Positions 1 through 9,650 of a DNA stretch of 64,000 nt are shown here, in pieces (the first letter of the stretch is position 1; each line of letters opens with the position of its first letter). The stretch spans positions 1,054,001 to 1,118,000 of the forward strand of contig NZ_CP011541.1 in NCBI RefSeq assembly GCF_001021025.1, given 5' to 3'. The notes beneath the pieces are model-generated. The model made no database searches, was not told the origin of the DNA, and saw nothing but the letters and a program-made list of their open reading frames with translations. The translations under genes and the position numbers were made by a program. The DNA comes from Corynebacterium epidermidicanis. Its GTDB lineage: Bacteria; Actinomycetota; Actinomycetes; Mycobacteriales; Mycobacteriaceae.

Positions 1-1
1 C

Positions 2-940
2 GTGGCAGCTCCAGCCTCCGACTCCGCCGGCTTCAAGTGGCTCGCACCTTTCGCAGGCGCAGCACTGGGCCAGCACTGGATGTACCAGGGCAAGCACGTC
101 CTGGTCATTTACGATGATCTGACCAAGCAGGCTGAGGCCTACCGCGCGATTTCCCTGCTGCTGCGCCGCCCTCCAGGCCGCGAAGCATACCCAGGCGACG
201 TCTTCTACCTGCACTCCCGCCTGTTGGAGCGTGCTGCAAAGCTTTCCGACGACATGGGCAAGGGCTCGATGACGGCACTTCCGATCATCGAAACCAAGGC
301 AAACGACGTTTCTGCCTTCATCCCAACCAACGTCATCTCCATCACCGACGGCCAGGTCTTCCTCGAGTCCGACCTGTTCAACCAGGGTGTCCGCCCAGCA
401 ATTAACGTTGGTGTGTCGGTGTCCCGTGTTGGTGGTGCCGCGCAGACCAAGGGCATGAAGAAGGTCGCAGGTTCCCTGCGTCTGGACCTCGCTGCCTACC
501 GTGACCTCGAAGCGTTCGCTGCGTTCGCTTCTGACCTGGATGCTGCCTCCAAGGCTCAGCTCCAGCGCGGTCAGCGCCTCGTGGAGCTGCTCAAGCAGTC
601 CGAGAACTCTCCTCAGCCAGTGGAATACCAGATCGTTTCCATCTTCCTGGCTGGCGAAGGCCACTTCGATACCGTTCCCGTCGAAGATGTCCGTCGCTTC
701 GAGGTCGAGCTTCAGGAATACCTGCAGCAGCACGCCGCATCTGCTTACGAGCAGATCGCCGGTGGCGCAGCGCTTTCCGACGAGTCCAAGCAGGCACTCA
801 TTGCCGGCACCGAAGAATTCAAGCGCATCTTCGTCACCACCGAGGGCACTCCTGTCGTCGGTGAGCCTGAAGGTGAGACCTTGAACGAAGGTGAGCTCGG
901 CAAGGAAAAGATCGCCGTCTCCCGCAAGGTGACTAAGTAG
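2..940 (+). CDS. atpA: ATP synthase F1 subunit alpha, C-terminal part (partial)
   Basis: The window opens inside this gene, so about 312 C-terminal residues of a roughly 545-residue protein are visible. The alpha subunit carries non-catalytic nucleotide sites in the F1 head of ATP synthase on the cytoplasmic membrane face. The remaining part shows the family stretches [34 protein letters not shown] and the VISITDGQ motif, then the helical C-terminal domain. The Walker A loop lies outside the window. It is followed 55 bases later by atpG, the normal F1 order. The last 30 residues are an acidic, probably flexible tail ([13 protein letters not shown]) typical of actinobacterial alpha subunits. 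The identification is secure; only the true start is missing. Confidence 0.97.
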   Translation: MAAPASDSAGFKWLAPFAGAALGQHWMYQGKHVLVIYDDLTKQAEAYRAISLLLRRPPGREAYPGDVFYLHSRLLERAAKLSDDMGKGSMTALPIIETKANDVSAFIPTNVISITDGQVFLESDLFNQGVRPAINVGVSVSRVGGAAQTKGMKKVAGSLRLDLAAYRDLEAFAAFASDLDAASKAQLQRGQRLVELLKQSENSPQPVEYQIVSIFLAGEGHFDTVPVEDVRRFEVELQEYLQQHAASAYEQIAGGAALSDESKQALIAGTEEFKRIFVTTEGTPVVGEPEGETLNEGELGKEKIAVSRKVTK

Positions 941-995
941 TTTCAGTCAATGATTCTCAAGTCGAACCGAGCATTAGAAGGGAGGCGTTTGATCC

Positions 996-1973
996 ATGGC
1001 TAATCTTCGCGAGCTACGCGACCGCATCAAGTCGGTCAAGTCTACGAAGAAAATCACCAAGGCCCAGGAGCTGATTGCAACTTCGCGCATCACCAAAGCT
1101 CAGGCACGAGTGGAAGCTGCTAAGCCATATGCGACGGAGATCCGTAAGGTCACCGAGCGTTTGATGGCTGCTAGTAGCCTCGACCACCCGATGCTTCGTG
1201 AGCGCGAAAACGGCAAGCGAGCTGCTGTGTTGGTGGTTACCAGTGACCGCGGCATGGCCGGTGGTTACAACTACAACGTCTTCAAGAAGGCAAAGGAACT
1301 CCGAAACCTCCTTGAAGCAAAGGGCTACGAGCCTGTTATCTACGTTTCCGGCAACAAGGGTGTCGGTTACTACAAGTTCCGTGGTGCAGAAGTAGCAGGT
1401 TCTTGGACCGGCTACTCCCAGGACCCTGGATACAAAGAGACGCACGACTTGCGTCGCCACCTGATCGACGGCTTCCTCGCAGGTTCTACCGGAACGGCTA
1501 AATACCGTCCAGGTTTGAACGTGCCAGAAGGCCAGGAGATCCAGGGCTTCGACCAGGTGCACGTTGTGTACACCAAGTTCGAATCGATGCTGACCCAGAC
1601 CGCAGTTGCTCACCAGTTGCTGCCGATCGAGCCAGTAATCGAGCACGAAGAATACGACTTCGACGAGGGCATCCTGGTGAATCCAGGTGAGGTGCACTCT
1701 GACGTCGAATTCGAGCCAGATGCAGACACCCTGCTGGCAGCACTGCTGCCAAAGTATGTCTCCCGTAGCTTGTTTGCGATGCTTTTGGAGTCTTCGGCTT
1801 CCGAATCCGCATCGCGTCGAAACGCCATGAAGTCCGCGACCGACAATGCAACCGCGTTGGTCAACGACCTCTCCCGCGTAGCGAACCAGGCCCGTCAGGC
1901 TCAAATTACCCAGGAAATCACAGAGATCGTCGGTGGCGCCGGAGCGCTCGCCGAAAGCGGAGAAAGTGACTAG
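996..1973 (+). CDS. atpG: ATP synthase F1 subunit gamma
   Basis: Gamma is the rotating central stalk that couples proton flow to catalysis in F1. The 325-residue product begins MANLRELRDRIKSVKSTKKI, the conserved N-terminal helix of gamma subunits, and ends with the matching C-terminal helix (AMKSATDNATALV, QARQAQITQEITEIVGGA). The two helices form the coiled-coil shaft. Its length is a little above the 290 residues of enterobacterial gamma because of actinobacterial insertions in the middle (about residues 155-240). The ATG follows a GGGAGG Shine-Dalgarno sequence at about 980. Its stop is three bases before the atpD start, so the two are translationally coupled in the atp operon. Confidence 0.97.
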   Translation: MANLRELRDRIKSVKSTKKITKAQELIATSRITKAQARVEAAKPYATEIRKVTERLMAASSLDHPMLRERENGKRAAVLVVTSDRGMAGGYNYNVFKKAKELRNLLEAKGYEPVIYVSGNKGVGYYKFRGAEVAGSWTGYSQDPGYKETHDLRRHLIDGFLAGSTGTAKYRPGLNVPEGQEIQGFDQVHVVYTKFESMLTQTAVAHQLLPIEPVIEHEEYDFDEGILVNPGEVHSDVEFEPDADTLLAALLPKYVSRSLFAMLLESSASESASRRNAMKSATDNATALVNDLSRVANQARQAQITQEITEIVGGAGALAESGESD

Positions 1974-3425
<1,452 letters not shown>

Positions 3426-3437
3426 GGGACGGCAACA

Positions 3438-3812
3438 ATGGCTGATATCACCGTTGAACTGGTCTCCGTTGAACGAAAGCTGTGGTCGGGTCAGGCCAAG
3501 ATCGTCACGGCACAGACCACCGAAGGTGAAATCGGCGTGCTGCCCGGACACGAGCCAATGCTCGGCCAGTTGGTCGAGAACGGCGTAGTGACCATCCGTC
3601 CCGTGGACGGCGGCAAGCTTACCGCTGCCGTCCAGGGTGGTTTCCTCTCCGTCTCCACGGAGAAGGTCACCGTCTTGGCTGACTTCGCATGCTGGGCCGA
3701 CGAGGTCAACACCTCCGAAGCTGAGGCTGCATTGTCTGCTGCCGAGACCGAGTCTTCGAAGGCGCGCGCCGAAGCAGAACTACGCGCGGTTCGCCGCGCA
3801 CAGGAATCCTAA
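3438..3812 (+). CDS. atpC: ATP synthase F1 subunit epsilon
   Basis: Epsilon binds gamma at the foot of F1 and can restrain ATP hydrolysis. The 124-residue product shows the N-terminal beta-sandwich signature ([31 protein letters not shown]) followed by a short alanine/glutamate-rich helical part. A good AAGGGACGG ribosome-binding sequence precedes the ATG. It is the last gene of the operon: a strong intrinsic terminator begins 24 bases after the stop. Family and position agree completely. Confidence 0.96.
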   Translation: MADITVELVSVERKLWSGQAKIVTAQTTEGEIGVLPGHEPMLGQLVENGVVTIRPVDGGKLTAAVQGGFLSVSTEKVTVLADFACWADEVNTSEAEAALSAAETESSKARAEAELRAVRRAQES

Positions 3813-3836
3813 AACCGGATCCCGCCACTTAAACTA

Positions 3837-3880
3837 GATCCGCCTCTTTGCACACGCTGTGTTGGGAGGCGGATCTTTTT
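3837..3880 (+). terminator. Intrinsic terminator of the atp operon
   Basis: A perfect 10-bp stem (GATCCGCCTC with GAGGCGGATC) encloses a 19-base loop and runs straight into TTTTT at 3876-3880. It follows atpC. Confidence 0.93.
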
Positions 3881-3901
3881 GTATGGCGATAGTAGGGGAC
3901 G

Positions 3902-3914
3902 GGCGTCGAAAAGC
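3902..3914 (+). repeat. Copy 1 of the GGCGTCGARAAGC word (intergenic)
   Basis: Exact GGCGTCGAAAAGC lying between the atp terminator and the DUF2550 gene, so it is not explained by protein coding. The flanks extend it to GGGCGTCGAAAAGCCTGC, which matches the copy at 30122 over 18 positions allowing R at the one variable base. Confidence 0.7.
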
Positions 3915-3980
3915 CTGCATGCGGGGGAGATCAGACGAGTTTGATTTCCCAATTCGGCAAGGGATATGATTCGGATTTAG

Positions 3981-3986
3981 TACAAT
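3981..3986 (+). promoter_or_regulatory. Possible -10 element of the DUF2550 gene
   Basis: TACAAT, 74 bases upstream of the proposed start at 4060, in an AT-richer stretch after the atp terminator. No convincing -35 hexamer is seen 16-18 bases upstream, which is common in corynebacterial promoters. Confidence 0.35.
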
Positions 3987-4059
3987 CAAAGTTCATGGCC
4001 CGGTGGTCGATGCGGCGATTTTGCCCGTCACACGAAAGCGTCGAGAGGAGTATTGTCCG

Positions 4060-4527
4060 ATGGTCGAATACATCGTTTGGGGATTGCTTCTGCTTGGGGT
4101 GCTTGTCGTCGGGCTAGCACTCTGGCGCTTTCTGACCCAACGGGCGCGTGGCACCCAAGTGATCGTGCGACGCTTGCCAGCCAACGACGGGCGTGCTTGG
4201 CGTCATGGCATTATTCGATATCGAGGGGACGTGGTGGAGTGTTTCAAGCTGCGTAGTTTGTCGCCCTCACCGGACATCGTTTTGCGGCGCGATGAGATTG
4301 TGCTGAGTAGTCGTCGGAAGATGACAACTATTGAGCAGAAGTTCATGGAGCCGGATACCAAAATCGTCGTGATTAAGACTCATCGCGGTACCTGCGAATG
4401 GGCGATGGATCCGCACGCTGAAATGGCTCTGCTGGCGTGGCTCGAATCGGCCCCCACGCAACCCATCGTGCGGATGAGCCCGCAGGAAGCAATGAAAATC
4501 GCACGCGAGCGCCGACGTTCCTCCTAA
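4060..4527 (+). CDS. DUF2550 family single-pass membrane protein
   Basis: A 155-residue protein with one N-terminal membrane helix (WGLLLLGVLVVGLALWRF, about residues 5-23) followed by a basic cytoplasmic domain. I place it in the DUF2550 family because actinobacteria carry this protein directly after atpC (Rv1312 position) and the arrangement VIVRRLP, WRHGIIRYRGD and TCEWAMDP fits. The frame is open upstream to 4003, but the ATG at 4060 has a GAGAGGAG sequence nine bases before it and starts right at the membrane helix, so I prefer it. Its function is unknown; the position suggests a link to the membrane or ATP synthase, but that is inference only. Confidence 0.82.
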   Translation: MVEYIVWGLLLLGVLVVGLALWRFLTQRARGTQVIVRRLPANDGRAWRHGIIRYRGDVVECFKLRSLSPSPDIVLRRDEIVLSSRRKMTTIEQKFMEPDTKIVVIKTHRGTCEWAMDPHAEMALLAWLESAPTQPIVRMSPQEAMKIARERRRSS

Positions 4528-4586
4528 GCTGCAGGCAAGCTGTGCGCGATGCCTAGCCGAGAAGCCGAGTTAGGTATCCTAGGGCA

Positions 4587-5279
4587 ATGCGCTTAGTCAT
4601 TGCTCGTTGTGTTGTTGATTATGTTGGTCGCTTGGAGTCGCATTTGCCGGAGGCTACTCGTTTGCTCTTGGTTAAGGCGGACGGCTCGGTGTCCGTGCAT
4701 GCCGACGATCGCGCCTACAAACCACTCAATTGGATGACACCCCCGTGCACCCTCGACGAGCAACCCGTGCTGGATGAAGACGGCGTTGACACCGGCGAAC
4801 AGCTGTGGATCGTGGAAAACAAAAAGGGTGAGCAGCTGCGCATTTCGATCCGGGAAGTGCTTTCCGATAGTGCCTTTGAGCTCGGGGTAGATCCCGGTCT
4901 GGAAAAGGACGGTGTTGAGGCGCACCTGCAGGAATTGCTCGCGGAACATATCGATACTTTGGGTGCAGGCTATGCGCTTATCCGACGCGAGTACCCGACG
5001 GCGATTGGCCCGGTGGATATTTTGTGCCGCAATGAGACAGGCGAGACGGTAGCTGTTGAGATCAAGCGGCGTGGTGGGATCGACGGCGTAGAGCAGCTGT
5101 CGCGTTACCTAGAGCTACTCAACCGCGACGAACTGCTCAAGCCGGTCCACGGAGTGTTCGCCGCTCAGGAGATCAAACCGCAGGCGCGCACGTTGGCGGA
5201 AGATCGGGGTATTCGTTGTGTGGTCTTGGATTACCAGGAACTTCGTGGCATTGAAACCAATGAGCTGCGCCTGTTCTGA
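4587..5279 (+). CDS. nucS: Endonuclease NucS (EndoMS), non-canonical mismatch repair
   Basis: NucS cuts both strands at mismatched bases and replaces MutS/MutL in most actinobacteria. The 230-residue product begins [16 protein letters not shown], as NucS proteins do, with an N-terminal DNA-binding half and a C-terminal RecB-like nuclease half. The catalytic motif is visible at about residues 144-162: [11 protein letters not shown] then VAVEIKRRG, giving the D and ExK residues. A sliding-clamp-binding tail is plausible (last residues [12 protein letters not shown]). The stop overlaps the start of the next gene by one base, so a small Cys/His protein is co-translated with it. Identification is strong from motifs and synteny (Rv1321 position). 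Confidence 0.94.
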   Translation: MRLVIARCVVDYVGRLESHLPEATRLLLVKADGSVSVHADDRAYKPLNWMTPPCTLDEQPVLDEDGVDTGEQLWIVENKKGEQLRISIREVLSDSAFELGVDPGLEKDGVEAHLQELLAEHIDTLGAGYALIRREYPTAIGPVDILCRNETGETVAVEIKRRGGIDGVEQLSRYLELLNRDELLKPVHGVFAAQEIKPQARTLAEDRGIRCVVLDYQELRGIETNELRLF

Positions 5280-5554
5280 TGCCTCGACGTAATCGCAACT
5301 TGCCCCGCGATACCCGCCCGTTGCCTCGCGACGGGGCGGTGTACTTTGGCACCCGGGAATTCGAAAACGAATGGGGCGAGGTGTTTCTGGTACGCCAAAT
5401 GGGCGCCTCTGCCGCCCGCAAATTCTACATTTGCCCCGGATGCAACCAGAACATCCCTCCCGGAATAGCGCATATGGTGGTGTGGCCGAAGGGGAGAGAA
5501 GACGATCGAAGGCACTGGCATAAGCCGTGCTGGGAGCGCGAATCAAGGCGATAA
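5279..5554 (+). CDS. Small basic Cys/His protein translated with NucS (unknown function)
   Basis: A 91-residue basic protein. The centre holds YICPGCNQNIPPG followed by a histidine (HMVVWPKG) and then RRHWHKPCWERE, so two cysteines and a later His/Cys pair could form a zinc-binding treble-clef or HNH-like fold. Actinobacterial relatives are often labelled ATP/GTP-binding protein without good reason; I see no Walker motif. Its ATG shares a base with the nucS stop (TGATG arrangement), a tight translational coupling. This suggests a job near DNA repair, but nothing in the sequence proves it. Confidence 0.78.
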   Translation: MPRRNRNLPRDTRPLPRDGAVYFGTREFENEWGEVFLVRQMGASAARKFYICPGCNQNIPPGIAHMVVWPKGREDDRRHWHKPCWERESRR

Positions 5555-5561
5555 CAAGGCG

Positions 5562-5599
5562 AACGCCCCGGCTTTACACGAGGGGAAGGCCGAGGCGTT
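5562..5599. terminator. Bidirectional hairpin between nucS operon and mce
   Basis: AACGCC..GGCTTT pairs with AAGGCC..GGCGTT around a 10-base GC-poor loop (TACACGAGGG region). It lies between convergent genes. No clear T-run follows on either strand, so termination may be weak. Confidence 0.5.
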
Positions 5600-5600
5600 G

Positions 5601-5613
5601 GGCGTCGAGAAGC
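5601..5613 (+). repeat. Copy 2 of the GGCGTCGARAAGC word (intergenic)
   Basis: Exact GGCGTCGAGAAGC in the convergent gap, between the hairpin at 5562-5599 and the mce stop codon at 5617. Confidence 0.7.
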
Positions 5614-5616
5614 GGG

Positions 5617-6075
5617 CTAGTGCGCTGGCTCGGTGAGCTCGAGAAGTACGCCGCCGGCGTCCTTTGGGTGCACGAAGTTGATGCGTGCGCCACCGGTGCC
5701 GATCTTGGCCTCCGGGTAGAGCAGGCGCACGCCCTGGGCACGCAGGTGCTCAACAAGGGCATCCATGTTGTTGGTGCGCAGGCACATTTGCTGCAGGCCG
5801 GGGCCCTTCTTGTCCAGGAACTTGGCGATGGTGGACTCCTCGTTGAGCGGAGCCAGCAGCTGGATCATGCCGTCGCGCTCGGTGGCATCCTTCGGGCCGA
5901 TCATGGCCTCGCGGACACCCTGCTCCTCGTTGACCTCCTCGTGGTGGTTGACCCAACCGAAGGCGGAACGGTAGAACTCGACAGCCGCGTCAAAGTCCGG
6001 TACGGCGATGCCGACGTGATCGAGACAGGTGACGTACTCGTGTGGAATATTGATGGCAGAGATATCGTTGCTCAT
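5617..6075 (-). CDS. mce: Methylmalonyl-CoA epimerase
   Basis: A 152-residue vicinal-oxygen-chelate protein that interconverts the (R) and (S) forms of methylmalonyl-CoA in propionate/methylmalonyl metabolism. Seen in the sequence: CLDHVGIAVPDFDAAVEFY at the start of the first beta-alpha-beta-beta-beta module (metal histidine in LDHVG), EGVREAMIG-like core, GPGLQQMCLRTNN and the metal glutamate in GGVLLELTEP. The frame stays open to 6714, but MSNDISAINIPHEY beginning at 6075 gives the normal family length. It is divergent from the 6106 gene, leaving only 30 bases for both promoters. Confidence 0.92.
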   Translation of the reverse strand: MSNDISAINIPHEYVTCLDHVGIAVPDFDAAVEFYRSAFGWVNHHEEVNEEQGVREAMIGPKDATERDGMIQLLAPLNEESTIAKFLDKKGPGLQQMCLRTNNMDALVEHLRAQGVRLLYPEAKIGTGGARINFVHPKDAGGVLLELTEPAH

Positions 6076-6105
6076 AACACTCAAGTTTAGGGGAAAAGAG
6101 GGCCC

Positions 6106-6408
6106 ATGATTATAGCTTTTTCCGTCGCACCTGCAGTTGCAGACAACCCGCAGGCCGACATGGCAGATATCGTGGCAGAAGCAGTGCGAATCGTGCGAGA
6201 ATCCGGTCTGCCAAACGAAACGAACGCGATGTTTACCCTGATTGAGGGGGAGTGGGACGAGGTGATGGACGTCGTGAAGCGGGCAACCGATGCCGTGCTG
6301 GAGCGCGCGCCTCGAGCTTCCTTGGTGATTAAGGCCGACATCCGTCCGGGCTACACTGGACAATTGACCCAGAAAGTGGCATCGGTAAACAAACGACTGG
6401 AGAGCTAA
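6106..6408 (+). CDS. Thiamine-binding protein of the MTH1187/YqgV family
   Basis: A 100-residue ferredoxin-like protein beginning MIIAFSVAPAVADN and containing the family segment NAMFTLIEGEWDEVMDVVKRA and the closing VIKADIRPGYTGQL. Members of this family (formerly DUF77) form dimers and bind thiamine or related molecules; a scavenging or storage role is assumed rather than known. Its stop is followed after three bases by the thioredoxin/TPR gene, so the two are probably co-transcribed. A GGGGAAAAGAGGG ribosome-binding region precedes the ATG. thiC, further right in the window, is the thiamine synthesis gene, but the two are not linked. Confidence 0.82.
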   Translation: MIIAFSVAPAVADNPQADMADIVAEAVRIVRESGLPNETNAMFTLIEGEWDEVMDVVKRATDAVLERAPRASLVIKADIRPGYTGQLTQKVASVNKRLES

Positions 6409-6411
6409 GCA

Positions 6412-7287
6412 ATGGCAAATTTCGTACCTGGAGCAATTGATCTGGCTGAGGTGAAAGCCCGCGCCGAGGCAAAGGCCGCAGCGACTGCTTCTGGAGGTGC
6501 CGACATTCCCACTGCTATCACGGTCACCCAGGAAAACATCGAAACTGAGGTCGTCGGTCGCTCGATGCAAGTGCCGGTGATCGTACTCATCGGCACGGCC
6601 CGCAGCGAAGATTCCGAGGCGCTGCGCCTCAACCTCACCAACCTGGCCGCGCAGGCAAATCGCGCCTGGATCTTTGCCTACCTCGACGCCGATGCGACCC
6701 CACACCTCGCCCAAGCCCTCGGCGTGACCGGGCTGCCTACCGTGCTCGCGCTTGCCGACGGCCGACCGCTAGCAGACTTCCAGGGCGGCCAGCCCCTTGA
6801 GGCACTGCAACAGTGGACCGTTGCGGTGGTGAATGCGGTGGCCGGAAAGTTAGCTGGTTTGCCCGCGAACGATGCGGAGGCGACGCCGGAAGACCCGCGC
6901 TTTGCGCCTGCGAACGAGGCACTGAACCGGGGCGATTTCGACGCTGCGATCGCGGTTTATGACGCCATTTTGGCGCAGGAGCCTGCAAACAAGGAAGCCA
7001 AGCAGGCCCGAGATAACGCACGTCTGCTGGGACGCCTGGCCGGGGCGGATCGTTCTGTAGACGCCGTGGCTGCATCCGACGCGGCACCCGGTAACGTTTC
7101 CTTGGCGTTCGCTGCGGCCGATGCGTTGATCGCGCGCGCCGAAGTGGACGCTGCCTTCGATCGGCTGATTGCGTTGCTACCAAATAACGAGGTGCGGGAC
7201 CGCCTGCTGGAATTGTTCTCTGTGTTCGAACCAGGCGATCCGCGGGTAAAGCTCGCTCGCACCAAGATGGCGAGCAAGCTGTTTTAG
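6412..7287 (+). CDS. Thioredoxin-fold/TPR protein, YbbN (CnoX)-like
   Basis: A 291-residue cytoplasmic protein. Residues about 40-140 form a thioredoxin domain (VPVIVLIGTARSEDSEALR, then FAYLDADATPHLAQALGV and the cis-Pro segment TGLPTVLALADGRP). The CxxC redox motif is absent, as in many actinobacterial YbbN proteins. Residues 160-291 are helical repeats of the TPR type (FAPANEALNRGDFDAAIAVYDAIL, FAAADALIARAEVDAAFDRL). YbbN-like proteins assist chaperones such as GroEL and DnaK. The gene occupies the Rv1324 position in the conserved gene order, between mce and glgB. It starts three bases after the upstream gene. Confidence 0.88.
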   Translation: MANFVPGAIDLAEVKARAEAKAAATASGGADIPTAITVTQENIETEVVGRSMQVPVIVLIGTARSEDSEALRLNLTNLAAQANRAWIFAYLDADATPHLAQALGVTGLPTVLALADGRPLADFQGGQPLEALQQWTVAVVNAVAGKLAGLPANDAEATPEDPRFAPANEALNRGDFDAAIAVYDAILAQEPANKEAKQARDNARLLGRLAGADRSVDAVAASDAAPGNVSLAFAAADALIARAEVDAAFDRLIALLPNNEVRDRLLELFSVFEPGDPRVKLARTKMASKLF

Positions 7288-7294
7288 GTCCGTC

Positions 7295-7666
7295 CTAGAA
7301 GCGTGGCAGCGGTGCCTTGGAGATGAGGTCCGCTGCACCGTGGGCTGCCAGCGCGAGAATTGCAACGACACCGGCGATGCCGAAACCGGCGATGATCTGG
7401 ATCGTCTGGCCAACCGGGTAGCCATTGGCGGTGTCGTTCTTCAGTGAGCTGCCGATGACCTTGATTGGATCGACCTTGCCGGTCTTGTCGATTGAATCGG
7501 AGGAACCTGAGGACGAGACCACGTTCCCCTTAACGATTTCTTTGGTCACGTACCAGCCGGCTTCGGCGTCAGTGACATCGGAAGAGGTCTCGGCAGTCGC
7601 GACACCGGTAGAAAGCGAGATTGCCGTGGCAAAGGCAAGCGCAACAGAAGCAAAACGACGGTTCAT
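7295..7666 (-). CDS. Small secreted or membrane-anchored protein, unknown function
   Basis: A 123-residue protein with a clear Sec signal peptide (MNRRFASVALAFATAISLS, likely cleaved near ATA-ETS at about residue 25). A serine-rich middle (VVSSSGSSDSIDKTGK) follows, then one C-terminal hydrophobic helix (IIAGFGIAGVVAILALAAH, about residues 88-107) and a short basic tail (SKAPLPRF). The topology suggests a mature domain of about 60 residues outside the membrane with a C-terminal anchor. I recognise no domain. It faces away from the LGFP gene and converges on the TPR gene with only seven bases between stops. Confidence 0.75.
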   Translation of the reverse strand: MNRRFASVALAFATAISLSTGVATAETSSDVTDAEAGWYVTKEIVKGNVVSSSGSSDSIDKTGKVDPIKVIGSSLKNDTANGYPVGQTIQIIAGFGIAGVVAILALAAHGAADLISKAPLPRF

Positions 7667-7966
7667 TGAAATCCTTAAGCAAAGTACGGGGTTCTCCCTG
7701 TGAGAATCCTGGTACTGATTGTAGCTAGCTGGGGTCTGAGCGGGTGTAGATAGCTCACATGCCTTTGAGATTGTACGTTTCGGTGGACGGATTCGTCGCG
7801 TGAATATGACGCCAGCAGGATTTGACTGATGGTGCTGTCGGAGGGGACGGGAGAGCAGCGAGTATAGTTCGCCACAGGGTTGTTGATAGTGCTTCCAGTG
7901 ACAAAAACCCGTTCATGGTTTAAGGTTCTTGACAGGTGCCTGTGACGCTACTCGCAGCGCCGAGCA
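7667..7966. other. 300-base divergent intergenic region
   Basis: Upstream region of both the small secreted protein (minus) and the LGFP exoprotein (plus). It holds a TTGACA hexamer at 7929-7934 overlapping a 12-bp near-palindrome ACAGGTGCCTGT at 7932-7943, a possible operator over a -35 element. I found no good -10 at standard spacing. No open frame with a plausible start is visible. Confidence 0.4.
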
Positions 7967-9649
7967 ATGTGCAGCATTCTTCCTTTACTCCACTATGTAA
8001 GGAACCATGTCAATGAAATCGAACCTAAAAAACTCGGGGCAGTATTGACCGTGATCGCCACTAGCGTATTCACCCCCATTATTGCCACCGCCCAAGACAT
8101 CGACCTCACACCACCGGCTAGCAACCAGCAGGTAGCCACAGAATCGTTCATCCCGCCGTACGAACCAGATCATTACCGTCAGGTTGATACCAGTGACTGG
8201 GACTTCAATGAACCCGGCATGAACAAAAACAACATCGACAACCATGAGTTGGAACGCACCCTTCCTGCTGATCTCGGTGACCCGCAACCTGTGATCACCC
8301 CTGGCAAGATGCGGTCTGACCGCATCCCACTGCCCACAGGGGTCACCAAAGAAGAAGCCGACCAAGCCGAGATCCAAGAAGCCCGCGAACAAGGCATCAC
8401 CGCACCAGGCGACCAACCCATGATCCGTACCTTCGCAGCCGATAACTGCCGTACCTACTGGCCCTCCAGCTTCCAGGTCTGCGGTGCGATCCGCGCGAAG
8501 TACGAATCCATGGCCGTCACCTGGGCTGGACAAACACCCGTCTCCTTCCTGGGCCTACCAAAATCCAACGAACTGACCAACCCTGACGGGGTGGGCAAAC
8601 GCACCGAATTCGATAACGGGTTTATCTACTGGCACCCCGACACCGGAGCCTGGTCAGTCACCACCCACAATTCCATAGTGTGGGCGCGTAACGGGTGGGA
8701 GCTAGGACGCCTCGGCTACCCCACATCCGATGAAATCGGCACCGGCGACGGAGTAGGACGCAAACAATACTTCCAACGCGGCCGCATCTACGGCTCCCTA
8801 TCCGGCGTGGTGTCTATCGAAGGCAAAATCCTGGAAAAATGGGTAGAAACCGGTGAAGAAAAAGGCCCACTCGGCTACCCAGCCACCGACGAAGAAGGCA
8901 CCCCAGACGGAGTAGGCCGCTACAACCGCTTCGCCCTCGGCATGATCTACTGGCACCCCAGTTATGGTGCGCACTATCTGCTTGGTGAGATTCTCGCCAC
9001 TTGGAGCATAGGGGGCTTCGAACGAGGCCAGTATGGATATCCTTTACAAGACCCGAGATGCCCAGAAGACGGGGTTAGCCGATGTTCGCAACTTTTTCAA
9101 AATGGGATATTACATGGCGCACTTCATTGGGGTGTAGCCGCCATTGAATATGTAACTCCATATATTCATTTTCCCGATGATGAAAGTGCTAGATCATATT
9201 TTGAAGAATTCAGGAAATCTTTGACTAGTAGTTCAAGTCGGGAGTCGAATGGAATCTTAATTCAGCCGTTCGCTGCCAAAGAATATGGTCCGTGTACCCT
9301 AACCCCGAACAATCTTCATGTACGCACAAAAAGTGGGAGCGAGAAGTCAATCGGTTTTAAGCCAAAAACAACTTGCTCCTTCCCAGTGACTCAGATTGAA
9401 CACGTAAGTGATATTGCAGGGTTAAGCTGGAGAAACACGATGGTAACTCATATTTCCGGAATTCGTAACTCGAATAGCAATGAGGCTAGTCTGGAATCTA
9501 GGAATATTCAGCTTTTTTGTGTGGATCATTTTGGTCCGAGATACAACACCTATCAGGGACGAACAGTGGGGAAAATTAGGGTGGGTGAAAAAACCTATTA
9601 TGCCGAAGCATTCACAAAGCTCGCCTCATTCGACTGTGCCATTAGCTAA
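7967..9649 (+). CDS. LGFP-repeat exoprotein with AT-rich variable C-terminal domain; start disrupted by a slippery frameshift site
   Basis: The open frame encodes 560 residues. About residues 190-388 hold four LGFP-type cell-wall repeats (LGLPKSNE, LGYPTSDE, LGYPATDE, YGYPLQDP, each followed by DGVG or DGVS). Such repeats tether proteins to the corynebacterial envelope. A signal peptide (KKLGAVLTVIATS, cleavage near ATA-QD) sits inside the frame rather than at its start. The natural start appears to be ATG 8013, with AAGGA nine bases upstream. It reads MKSNLKN and then stops at 8046, because the run at 8027-8033 is A6C; one more A, or a -1 shift, would give MKSNLKKLGAVLTVIATS. Residues about 390-560 switch to AT-rich codons, have four cysteines and match no domain I know. 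An unknown gene follows after one base. Confidence 0.72.
   Translation: MCSILPLLHYVRNHVNEIEPKKLGAVLTVIATSVFTPIIATAQDIDLTPPASNQQVATESFIPPYEPDHYRQVDTSDWDFNEPGMNKNNIDNHELERTLPADLGDPQPVITPGKMRSDRIPLPTGVTKEEADQAEIQEAREQGITAPGDQPMIRTFAADNCRTYWPSSFQVCGAIRAKYESMAVTWAGQTPVSFLGLPKSNELTNPDGVGKRTEFDNGFIYWHPDTGAWSVTTHNSIVWARNGWELGRLGYPTSDEIGTGDGVGRKQYFQRGRIYGSLSGVVSIEGKILEKWVETGEEKGPLGYPATDEEGTPDGVGRYNRFALGMIYWHPSYGAHYLLGEILATWSIGGFERGQYGYPLQDPRCPEDGVSRCSQLFQNGILHGALHWGVAAIEYVTPYIHFPDDESARSYFEEFRKSLTSSSSRESNGILIQPFAAKEYGPCTLTPNNLHVRTKSGSEKSIGFKPKTTCSFPVTQIEHVSDIAGLSWRNTMVTHISGIRNSNSNEASLESRNIQLFCVDHFGPRYNTYQGRTVGKIRVGEKTYYAEAFTKLASFDCAIS
8027..8033 (+). promoter_or_regulatory. Slippery heptamer A AAA AAC in the signal-peptide region
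   Basis: Read from ATG 8013 the codons are CTA AAA AAC, i.e. exactly A AAA AAC in the zero frame. A -1 shift here enters the long exoprotein frame at CTC 8033. The alternative is a one-base loss from an A7 tract. Confidence 0.5.
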
Positions 9650-9650
9650 T

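Noticed and set aside
5617..6714. A 365-residue minus-strand frame
   Set aside because: Only the last 152 residues are a protein (epimerase); the remainder is antisense to the 6106 and 6412 genes.
7929..7943. TTGACA and ACAGGTGCCTGT as a defined promoter-operator
   Set aside because: No -10 at workable spacing; kept only as a remark in the intergenic entry.
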